A DNA stretch of 11,802 nt, taken from the NCBI GenBank assembly GCA_003133505.1, contig PKXT01000040.1, forward strand, positions 3,771-15,572, written 5' to 3'. Below, one piece after another: positions 1 to 6,406 of the stretch (positions within the stretch are counted from its first letter, which is position 1; every line of letters begins with the position of its first letter). The stretch is from Acidobacteriota bacterium. GTDB taxonomy: Bacteria > Acidobacteriota > Terriglobia > Acidiferrales > UBA7541. The position numbers and the translations under genes were made by a program. A model generated the notes under the pieces. The model worked only from the letters and a program-made list of their open reading frames with translations. It was not told the DNA's origin and did no database searches.

Positions 1-171
1 CGGTTTCCAGTCCTTCAGCAGCCGCTGAATCATATTGGCAAACAGATAGGGCACTTTGGTGGGAATGCCCCGGGGATTGCGGAGCCGCTCCATGGGAGCA
101 AAATAGGCCCTGAAGATATAGCCCATGGCGTCCACGAGGAAGAGACGAGGTCTTGTAAAGTGGATGCTCAT
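1..171 (-). CDS. polA: DNA polymerase I, 5'-nuclease domain, N-terminal fragment
   Basis: Only the first 57 codons lie in the window; the gene runs off the left edge. The visible residues resemble the start of the 5'-3' exonuclease domain of DNA polymerase I: a hydrophobic strand followed by LFLVDAMGYIFRAYFAPM, where Asp14 matches the first metal-binding Asp of the FEN-like fold, then a GIPTKVPYLFANMIQRLLKD segment matching the helix that follows in PolA. PolA removes RNA primers and fills gaps in repair and replication. I chose ATG 171 because the homology begins there, and because an extended -10 element (214-222) would place transcription start inside any longer reading. An in-frame ATG at 252 would add 27 residues but has no Shine-Dalgarno and is preceded in frame by TGA. 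A stand-alone 5'-nuclease cannot be excluded, since the polymerase domain is outside the window. Confidence 0.8.
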   Translation of the reverse strand, partial: MSIHFTRPRLFLVDAMGYIFRAYFAPMERLRNPRGIPTKVPYLFANMIQRLLKDWKP

Positions 172-213
172 GATTCCAAGAATAACCGCTGGCGCAATAT
201 ACGCGAGGACGAA

Positions 214-222
214 AGTATAGCA
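214..222 (-). promoter_or_regulatory. Extended -10 promoter element for the polA-like gene
   Basis: Read on the minus strand this is TGcTATACT, an extended -10 hexamer (TGn plus 5/6 match to TATAAT). No good -35 hexamer lies 16-18 bases upstream, as is common for extended -10 promoters. Predicted transcription start is near 207, leaving a leader of about 36 bases before ATG 171. This supports 171 over 252 as the start codon. Confidence 0.45.
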
Positions 223-313
223 GAGAGTGGGATGACGCCTGCCTCTCTCCATTTTGTCGCGTCAGTGTCATGATGACTTCCCGCAATTTTCGTGATTTAA
301 CCTGCTTTCCCCC

Positions 314-342
314 TTGACGTTGTCTCTCAGTGCAAGTATGTT
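314..342 (+). promoter_or_regulatory. Sigma70-type promoter for the TonB-dependent receptor
   Basis: TTGACG (314-319) and TATGTT (337-342) are separated by exactly 17 bases, matching 5/6 and 4/6 of the housekeeping consensus. Predicted start near 349 gives a leader of about 135 bases before ATG 484. I saw no convincing operator or riboswitch-like fold in the leader, though I could not compute a fold. Confidence 0.5.
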
Positions 343-483
343 ATCCCGCAGCGAACCGGGCATGGCGCGAGAGGCGCATTATCTGGATGCTGATGTGCGA
401 CTCTCAGCAATTCGGTCAAAGAATGCGGCGGTTAGCGTGATCGGGATGTAACCATTATTTCGGGGGAAAACAGGGGAGGCGTC

Positions 484-3400
484 ATGAGGCAGAAGATTCG
501 GCACGGGGGGAGTGTTTACGCGACGGCTGTCGTATTGCTGATTTTGGGATTCTGGGCCGGTATTACCGGAGCTCAGACGTTTCGCGGCTCCATTCTGGGC
601 ACGGTAACTGATTCAAGCGGAGGCTCGGTGGCCGGTGCCCAGGTGAGCGTCCGCAACGTGGATACGGGAGTGGTGCGCACAGCAGTAAGCGATGCCGATG
701 GCAGTTATCGCGTGCCGGAACTCCAAATTGGAACTTACGAGGTTTCTATCTCCAAGGAAAACTTCGAACGATCCATCACCAGCGCTATCAAGGTGGACGT
801 CGCCGCGGAGGTGCGCGTGGACGCGATTCTGAACCCGGGCTCGGTCAATCAGACGGTGACCGTTTCCGGCGAGTCGCTATCGCAGGTGGAAACCACCACG
901 GACGTCCTGGGGGCCACTCTTAGCCAGGACACGGTGAAAAATCTCCCCGTCAATGGTCGCGATTACACGAAGCTGATTTATCTCACCCCCGGTGTCTCTG
1001 GTTCTCCCGACCAGATCACCGATTCGCCAGGATCGTTTGGCGTATTTTCGGTAAACGGCGCTCGTGGCCGTTCCAATAACTTCCTGCTCGACGGCACGGA
1101 CATGAACGATGGTTACCGCAATGATCCCGCCATCAACGAGGCGGGTGTCTTCGGCACGCCGGCTACCATCCTGCCCATCGATGCCGTGGACGAATTGCGT
1201 GTTCTCTCAAACTACGAGCCTGAATATGGCCGCAATGCCGGCGCGGTAATCAACATTGTGACCAAGAGCGGCGCCAATGCCCTGCACGGAAACTTTTTCG
1301 ATTACCTGAGAAATAACGCCCTTGATGCCCGCAATTTTTTTAATACCGTGCCCAGCGCCTCCGATCCAGTCAGCCCCCAGGCGCCATTTCGCAACAATCA
1401 GTTTGGCGCATCGCTGGGTGGCCCGATTGTGAAGGATAAGGCCTTCTTTTACGCCGATTATGAAGGGCAGCGCGAAGGCGTGGGGGTGGTTACAGATGCC
1501 ACGGTCCCTGATATTACTCCCGCGGATGCGACGAATCCTGTGATCGCGGCGCTGCTGGCGCGCAATCCGTGGTCTCTGCCGGCCACTTTGCCGAGCAGTT
1601 GCGTCCCCCTCTCGACATGCACAGTCGCGGAAATCGCCCCGTCATTCAACAACGTGGATAGCTTCATCGCCAAGCTGGACTACAACATTAACTCGGCCAA
1701 TAGCCTGAGCGGCCGGTATTATTTCGGCAACAGCACCCAGGCTTTTCCCCTGGCCTTGGGTGCCTCGGGCGGCGCGCTTCCCGGTTTCAATACGCAGACT
1801 CCGACGCGAGTACAGCTTGTTTCCGTGTCGCTCGTTAGCGTGCTATCGCCGGTTAAGGTTAACGAATTGCGCGTAGGCTGGAACCGTTTCGCGGAGGGCT
1901 TTTTCCCCGAGGATCAGAACTTTGCCCCCAGTTCCATCGGCCTTTGTGCTGCGGGCACGGTTGGGGCTTGTGCTGCGGGACCCGCCGACCAGGGCTTGCC
2001 GGTCATCACCGGTTTTGGGGTAGCCCAGCTTGGCGCCACCAAATCGGTTCCCCGCCAGAGGGTGGACAGCAACGTACAGGTTCTCGATAATTTCAGTTGG
2101 AAGCTGGGTAAGCATGATGTGAAGATCGGGGGCGAGTTCCGGCAAACGTCGATCAACCAGTTGCTCGACACCAATTACCGGGGAATCCTGGATTTCGATT
2201 CTCTCGCCGATTTCCTTTCCGGCACCGTTGACGGCGGATCGCAGCAGACCGGCAATTCCCAACGCAACACCAACCAGGACAGCGAAGGTCTTTACATTCA
2301 GGATAGCTACCGCATGACCTCGCGCTTCACTTTCAACTTTGGAATGCGCTGGGATTATTATGGCGTGGTCTCTGAAAAGAATGACCTATTTTCCAATTTT
2401 GATACTACCACCGGGACTCTGATCTCACCGGGAGCCCGGCTGTACCAGCCCGACTACAAGAATTTCGCGCCCCGCGCCAGTTTTGCATGGGATCCTTTTG
2501 GAAAGGGCAAGACCGTGATTCGCGGCGGATTCGGCATTTTCTACGACGCCCTGGCGCAGGATATTTTCCTCGGCCATCTGCCCTACAACTGCGCATTTTG
2601 TCCCGGCCCGGCCTATAACCCGTTCGGTGCGGATCCCATTTTCTCGAATAGCGCGTCCGGAGGAACCATCGTTCCGAATGTGCCGGTCTTTAACCCTCCC
2701 GGGACCACGGCCACCGGTAATATCTTCGGCGTCAACCCCAACATCCGTACGCCCTACATGGAGAATTACAACCTGAATATCCAGGAACAACTAGCCACCA
2801 AAGTGGTTCTGCAGGTCGGATATGTTGGCTCGGAAGGACACCACCTGTACAACTTCTATGACATCAATCAGCCTTCCCAGGCGGCCATCACGGCCTCCGA
2901 CTTGGGTTTCCTGAACAGCGCGGCCTGCCAGTCCCAGCCCATCATCGGTGGCCCCAATTGCATCACGCCGTCTTATAGCGTACCGAACACCTTTGGCAAT
3001 CCGTACGGCGCGGAATACATCAACCAGGAGCAGACGGCGGCCAATTCGAATTACAATGCGCTGCAGGCCAGCCTCCGTGTGAACGACTGGCATGGAATTA
3101 CCTCCATCACGAATTTCGTGTGGTCGCACTCTCTTGATGACGCGAGCGACAGCGAGGATTTCGTTCCCAATGCCGCTCAGCCCAACAACAGCTTCAATCC
3201 CCAGGCTGAATACGCAGACTCGAATTTCGATATCAGGCGAAGATTCACCTGGATATTTGGGTACCAGTTTCCCCACATCGGTGGCGGGTGGTCAAAGCTG
3301 AAGAATGGGTGGGGATTAGATACCACCACGACCCTGCAGGATGGCCAGCCGTTCAATCTGAACTACAACTTCGAGGATGATTATAGCGGCAGCGGCGAAG

Positions 3401-3900
3401 GATTCGACCGTCCGGACGTGCTCGGCGCGCCCGTCTATAATTCCTCTAACCCCTCGCAGTTCCTGCAACTCGGTAACTTTGCCATTCCATGCAACTTGTC
3501 TCCCTTTGCCTTGGCTAATGGGCTCACTGGGACGAGTTCGGATTGCCTTGCTGGGACGCGGCACTTCGGAAATGAAGGCCGCAATGCCCTGCGCGGGCCG
3601 TCCTTCAAGCAATTGGATTTCGCCGTATACAAAGATACCAAGCTCACTGAGCGCGTGAATATGCAATTACGCGCCGAATTCTTCAACCTGTTCAATCACC
3701 CCAATTTCTCAAACCCCTTGTTGCCAAACTTCATTGCCGATGCGGCGCAGCAAGGCTTTTCCACAGTTCCCAATGGGTTACGCGAAGTCAGCGCCGGTGC
3801 GTATCAAATCCAGGCCACGGGCGATGTTGGCATTGGCAACCCATTCCTGGGCGGAGGCGGGCCGCGCGGTATTCAGCTAGCCGCGAAGTTCTCCTTCTAA
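484..3900 (+). CDS. Oar-like TonB-dependent outer-membrane receptor with carboxypeptidase-regulatory-like domain
   Basis: This is a 1,138-residue outer-membrane protein of the Oar-like TonB-dependent family that is expanded in Acidobacteriota. The signal peptide has a basic start (MRQKIRH), a hydrophobic core and a likely cleavage after Ala30 (GITGA|QT). Residues about 33-118 form an Ig-like carboxypeptidase-regulatory-like domain (GTVTDSSGGSVAGAQVSV, DADGSYRVPEL). The plug follows, with NLPVNGRDYTKL near 155, LLDGTDMND near 200 and a VDELRV...AGAVINIVTKSG segment near 233-263. The rest is the 22-strand-type barrel, ending in the aromatic C-terminal signature KFSF. A strong Shine-Dalgarno GGGGAGG (473-479) sits four bases before the ATG. 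The substrate is unknown; relatives are generally assumed to import large organic ligands such as glycans or peptides. I see no FecA-type N-terminal signalling domain. All ten cysteines fall in five close pairs (373/379, 488/496, 703/706, 815/826, 1003/1021). The gene is transcribed alone, from the promoter at 314-342 to the terminator at 3925-3960. Confidence 0.93.
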   Translation: MRQKIRHGGSVYATAVVLLILGFWAGITGAQTFRGSILGTVTDSSGGSVAGAQVSVRNVDTGVVRTAVSDADGSYRVPELQIGTYEVSISKENFERSITSAIKVDVAAEVRVDAILNPGSVNQTVTVSGESLSQVETTTDVLGATLSQDTVKNLPVNGRDYTKLIYLTPGVSGSPDQITDSPGSFGVFSVNGARGRSNNFLLDGTDMNDGYRNDPAINEAGVFGTPATILPIDAVDELRVLSNYEPEYGRNAGAVINIVTKSGANALHGNFFDYLRNNALDARNFFNTVPSASDPVSPQAPFRNNQFGASLGGPIVKDKAFFYADYEGQREGVGVVTDATVPDITPADATNPVIAALLARNPWSLPATLPSSCVPLSTCTVAEIAPSFNNVDSFIAKLDYNINSANSLSGRYYFGNSTQAFPLALGASGGALPGFNTQTPTRVQLVSVSLVSVLSPVKVNELRVGWNRFAEGFFPEDQNFAPSSIGLCAAGTVGACAAGPADQGLPVITGFGVAQLGATKSVPRQRVDSNVQVLDNFSWKLGKHDVKIGGEFRQTSINQLLDTNYRGILDFDSLADFLSGTVDGGSQQTGNSQRNTNQDSEGLYIQDSYRMTSRFTFNFGMRWDYYGVVSEKNDLFSNFDTTTGTLISPGARLYQPDYKNFAPRASFAWDPFGKGKTVIRGGFGIFYDALAQDIFLGHLPYNCAFCPGPAYNPFGADPIFSNSASGGTIVPNVPVFNPPGTTATGNIFGVNPNIRTPYMENYNLNIQEQLATKVVLQVGYVGSEGHHLYNFYDINQPSQAAITASDLGFLNSAACQSQPIIGGPNCITPSYSVPNTFGNPYGAEYINQEQTAANSNYNALQASLRVNDWHGITSITNFVWSHSLDDASDSEDFVPNAAQPNNSFNPQAEYADSNFDIRRRFTWIFGYQFPHIGGGWSKLKNGWGLDTTTTLQDGQPFNLNYNFEDDYSGSGEGFDRPDVLGAPVYNSSNPSQFLQLGNFAIPCNLSPFALANGLTGTSSDCLAGTRHFGNEGRNALRGPSFKQLDFAVYKDTKLTERVNMQLRAEFFNLFNHPNFSNPLLPNFIADAAQQGFSTVPNGLREVSAGAYQIQATGDVGIGNPFLGGGGPRGIQLAAKFSF

Positions 3901-3924
3901 CTAGCCAGCAAGTCAGGTTTACCT

Positions 3925-3960
3925 GGAGCGGCGGGCCCTATATGGCTCGCCGCTCCTTTT
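3925..3960 (+). terminator. Rho-independent terminator of the receptor gene
   Basis: A 13-base-pair GC-rich stem (3925-3937 with 3944-3956, one G-U wobble) closes a six-base loop (CTATAT) and is followed directly by TTTTATTT. It begins 24 bases after the receptor stop codon. It should separate receptor transcription from the sigma factor downstream. Confidence 0.9.
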
Positions 3961-3988
3961 ATTTAGGCGCGGTCTGCCGCTCTGCCGC

Positions 3989-3997
3989 TGCTATAAG
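3989..3997 (+). promoter_or_regulatory. Candidate extended -10 promoter for the sigma/anti-sigma pair
   Basis: TGcTATAAG is an extended -10 element (5/6 match to TATAAT plus TGn) with no recognisable -35. Predicted start near 4004 gives a leader of about 54 bases to ATG 4058. The core resembles the element at 214-222. I did not recognise a typical ECF autoregulatory promoter (AAC-type -35), but the promoter specificity of this ECF group is unknown to me. Confidence 0.35.
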
Positions 3998-4057
3998 CTC
4001 GAGGGCCGTATTTCCGTTGACTGCTGAAAGATTCTGGAGCCGCGCTGCGTATCACCT

Positions 4058-4675
4058 ATGGAGCACCACAAGGCATCGAACGGCATGAGCGAAGCCCAGG
4101 TGGCGGAGGCCTTATCAGCCGCTCGGGAGGGCGACCCTGAAGCTTGGGGCCAGCTCTACCGGCAATACGCCCCCGCGATTTTTCGGTTCTGCCGCCGCGC
4201 GATGCCCACCCGCGAGGACGCGGAGGACGCCACGGCTGACATTTTCATAAAGGTTCACGAGAAGCTGGGCCAATACGATTCTTCCCGTCCGTTCGGTGCC
4301 TGGCTCTATAGGGTCGCCGGCAACCATTGTTGGGACATGCTGCGTCGCCGTCGCATCCGCCAGGACCTGGAAACTGGCGACGTGGACTCCATGCCCCTGG
4401 CACACCCAGATCCCGGTCAGTTGGACCGTCTTCTCGCGGAATCCACCAGTCAGCAGGTGCGCGCGGCCCTGGAAAAGCTGCCTGCGCGGGCCCGAGTGGC
4501 GCTCTTGCTGCGCTATTACTCTGATATGAGTTATGACGACGTTGCGGACACGTTGGGAGTGCGGCGAACGTTTGTAGGAGTGTTGCTATTACGCGCACGC
4601 CATCAACTTCGCGAAATACTGGCCGCATCGGGCGGCGAAACGCTCGTGCAATCTTCCGGCGGAGGCAAGCCATGA
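4058..4675 (+). CDS. ECF-type RNA polymerase sigma factor
   Basis: This 205-residue extracytoplasmic-function sigma factor directs RNA polymerase to a stress or envelope regulon. Region 2 spans about residues 28-98: LYRQYAPAIFRFCRR, then the acidic AEDATADIFIKVHEKL core-binding helix, then the region 2.3/2.4 helix FGAWLYRVAGNHCWDMLRRRR. A linker of about 35 residues follows. Region 4 spans about 132-188, with ALEKLPARARVALLLRYY and a helix-turn-helix near 158-182 (SYDDVADTLGVRRTFVGVLL). Size and two-domain layout are normal for ECF factors. The start is uncertain. ATG 4058 has only GGAG about 20 bases upstream, and ATG 4085 (residue 10) is no better. The stop codon overlaps the next start (ATGA at 4672-4675), a standard arrangement for translational coupling to the cognate anti-sigma factor. 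Target promoters cannot be inferred from the window. Confidence 0.92.
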   Translation: MEHHKASNGMSEAQVAEALSAAREGDPEAWGQLYRQYAPAIFRFCRRAMPTREDAEDATADIFIKVHEKLGQYDSSRPFGAWLYRVAGNHCWDMLRRRRIRQDLETGDVDSMPLAHPDPGQLDRLLAESTSQQVRAALEKLPARARVALLLRYYSDMSYDDVADTLGVRRTFVGVLLLRARHQLREILAASGGETLVQSSGGGKP

Positions 4676-6351
4676 ACCATTTTGATGAAATGGCCTGCAT
4701 GCTCTACCTGGATCAGCAGCTTGAGCCCGAGCGTGCTCGCGAACTGATTCATCACACCACCACGTGTGCGCCTTGCCGGGCGCTGCTCCGTTCGTTGGAA
4801 GCGGAAAGCGGTTGGCTTCGCTCGGCGCTGACAGAGGATTTGGAAACGGTACCGGCACGCCTGATCGAGGCTCCCGCCCGCTCGCGAACGCCCTGGGGAT
4901 GGATTATAGCTTTCGGTTTGGCGGCAAGCGGCTTTTACACTTTGTGGAACGGTCTGATTGCGCCCTGGCGGCAGCAGTTAAGTGATGCCGGACTCAACGG
5001 AAGCAACCTCCTGGCTGTGCTGGTATTTCACAGCGCATTCTGGAAAGGATGGAATTCAATGCGAACCCTTATTGAGTTTATTGCCCTCGCTACTTTAATT
5101 ACCGTTGTCGTTGGTTTTTCGCGACGGAACTGGCGGCGCCGCACGTCATTGGCCTTTATGGTAGTTGCCATACTCTCCAGTCTTGGCCTGCCACGAGCAA
5201 TTGCCGCCGCTCCCCAGGCTGACCAAATCCCGGCACAGCCGGGCCAACATGTCGGCGTTTCAGCTGGGGAGGCTCCTGTGCCCGTGGTTGACATGAGCGT
5301 AAAAGGCGGCGCGAACTACACCCTGCCCACCGGCGAGACGCGCCATAGTGACCTGATCCTGTATGCCAATTTTGCTCGCATCAATGGCACGGTCGAGGGG
5401 GACGTGATTACTTTTGCCCAGGATGTGGAAATTGCCGGTCATGTCGAAGGCGACGTGATCGGATTCGCCCGCAATTTGCGCATCACCGGGAGCGTTGATG
5501 GCAACGTACGGGCGTACAGCCAGGTATTGACCATTTCCGGCAAAGTGGCCCACAACGTAACGGCGGCGGGCGAAGTATTCGAATTGGAGCAGGGCGGAAA
5601 CATTGGCTGGAGTCTCCTGTTTGGAGGGAGGGAAGCTGATCTGAGCGGAAGCATTGGCAGGAGTTTATTGGCGGCCGCGGATACCACCAACATGGATGGA
5701 TACCTTGGAGGCAATGCCAAGCTGGTTGGAGCCCATCTGGCTGTGGGCCCTCACGCCGATACTCGCGGTGTAATTGGTTTCCACGGAGAAAATCCGCCAG
5801 AAGTCTCCCCCGGCGCGAAACTGGCCAGTCCGGTGGAATTCACTGCTGAAAGGCACGAGACACCGTATCGGAAATCCAGCTATTGGTTGTATCAGATTTT
5901 ATTTTGGGGCGCCGCCTTCGTGCTTGGATTAGTGCTTCTGGTTCTCTTGCCTCGCCTGTTTGATCGTGTTGTTCGCGCGGGCCGGGAAGCCGGCTCCCTT
6001 ATCGGCGTGCTCGTTTTCTTCGGTACGCCCATTCTCGCCATTGTGCTCTGCGTTACGCTGGTTGGAATACCGGTGGGCATTATTACGCTGCTTCTATGGT
6101 TTGTCGCGCTTTATGCCGCGCAAATCTTCGTGGGCGAGATTATCGGAGAGAAGCTTTTGGGTCACGCAACGAGTTTCGGAGGAATACTGGCTCGATTGGC
6201 GCTCGGCTTGCTGATTATTCACACGATTGAGCTGGCGCCTTACGTGGGCGGCTGGGTGGCTTTCCTGGTGATGGTGTGGGGCGTCGGCGCGATCTCCCTG
6301 GCGTTGTTTCGCGGCGCCCGCTCGAATCTGGCGACAGCTCCGATGGTGTAA
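4672..6351 (+). CDS. Zinc-finger anti-sigma factor fused to a bactofilin-like beta-helix and a multi-pass membrane domain
   Basis: 559 residues, translationally coupled to the ECF sigma gene and so probably its antagonist. The N-terminus has a zinc-finger anti-sigma motif, H28-x3-C32-x2-C35, with His3 or Cys9 as possible fourth ligand. Hydrophobic segments follow near 74-96, 132-149 and 158-180, the last two flanking a strongly basic RRNWRRR loop that should be cytoplasmic. The end of the third resembles a signal-peptide end (IAAA at 177-180). Residues about 225-370 are a right-handed-beta-helix-like repeat of the polymer-forming (bactofilin) kind, with four exact 17-residue units (237-304) and two more (324-357). 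The C-terminal third (405-545) has four or five hydrophobic segments; the basic stretch after the first (PRLFDRVVRAGR) again points inward. By the positive-inside rule the repeat domain lies in the periplasm. Canonical anti-sigma factors have one membrane segment and a small sensor, so this is an unusual architecture. The reading frame is intact, so it is not an obvious annotation or assembly artefact. What it senses is unknown. Confidence 0.85.
   Translation: MNHFDEMACMLYLDQQLEPERARELIHHTTTCAPCRALLRSLEAESGWLRSALTEDLETVPARLIEAPARSRTPWGWIIAFGLAASGFYTLWNGLIAPWRQQLSDAGLNGSNLLAVLVFHSAFWKGWNSMRTLIEFIALATLITVVVGFSRRNWRRRTSLAFMVVAILSSLGLPRAIAAAPQADQIPAQPGQHVGVSAGEAPVPVVDMSVKGGANYTLPTGETRHSDLILYANFARINGTVEGDVITFAQDVEIAGHVEGDVIGFARNLRITGSVDGNVRAYSQVLTISGKVAHNVTAAGEVFELEQGGNIGWSLLFGGREADLSGSIGRSLLAAADTTNMDGYLGGNAKLVGAHLAVGPHADTRGVIGFHGENPPEVSPGAKLASPVEFTAERHETPYRKSSYWLYQILFWGAAFVLGLVLLVLLPRLFDRVVRAGREAGSLIGVLVFFGTPILAIVLCVTLVGIPVGIITLLLWFVALYAAQIFVGEIIGEKLLGHATSFGGILARLALGLLIIHTIELAPYVGGWVAFLVMVWGVGAISLALFRGARSNLATAPMV
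5046..5061 (+). promoter_or_regulatory. Possible internal ribosome binding site and start (Met130 of the anti-sigma fusion)
   Basis: AGGA (5046-5049) lies nine bases before an in-frame ATG (5059-5061). Starting here would give a 430-residue protein with two N-terminal hydrophobic segments, the repeat domain and the C-terminal membrane domain, but no zinc finger or first membrane segment. The position also coincides with the domain boundary. The Shine-Dalgarno match is short and could be chance. Confidence 0.2.
5380..5583 (+). repeat. Four tandem 17-residue beta-helix repeats encoded in the anti-sigma fusion
   Basis: Four consecutive units of exactly 17 codons start at Ile237, Ile254, Ile271 and Ile288. 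The consensus is I-x-G-x-V-x-G-D/N-V followed by eight more variable residues, for example IAGHVEGDVIGFARNLR. A spacer of 19 residues separates two further weaker units at 324 and 341 (LSGSIGR..., MDGYLGG...). The regular spacing of hydrophobic and glycine positions is what one turn of a bactofilin-type beta-helix looks like. The repeat is at protein level, and the DNA of the units has diverged. Confidence 0.75.
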
Positions 6352-6406
6352 AGGCGGGGATCGCTTAACCCCGGCAATCAGACGATAGAGATGCCGTTGG
6401 CGGAGC

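Noticed and set aside
172..252. A 27-residue N-terminal extension of the polA-like gene from ATG 252
   Set aside because: There is no Shine-Dalgarno, homology starts at residue 1 of the shorter form, and a good extended -10 lies inside the extension.
1843..3276. Several minus-strand frames of 60-160 codons inside the receptor gene
   Set aside because: They are shadows of the receptor's codon bias, without ribosome sites or family resemblance.
4017..4022. TTGACT as a -35 box for the sigma gene
   Set aside because: The hexamer 17 bases downstream is CCGCGC-like, with no acceptable -10; the extended -10 at 3989-3997 is better.
6352..6406. GGGGATCGCTTAACCCC as a bidirectional terminator between the anti-sigma fusion and kbl
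   Set aside because: The stem is only four to five pairs with mismatches outside, and there is no T-tract on either strand.
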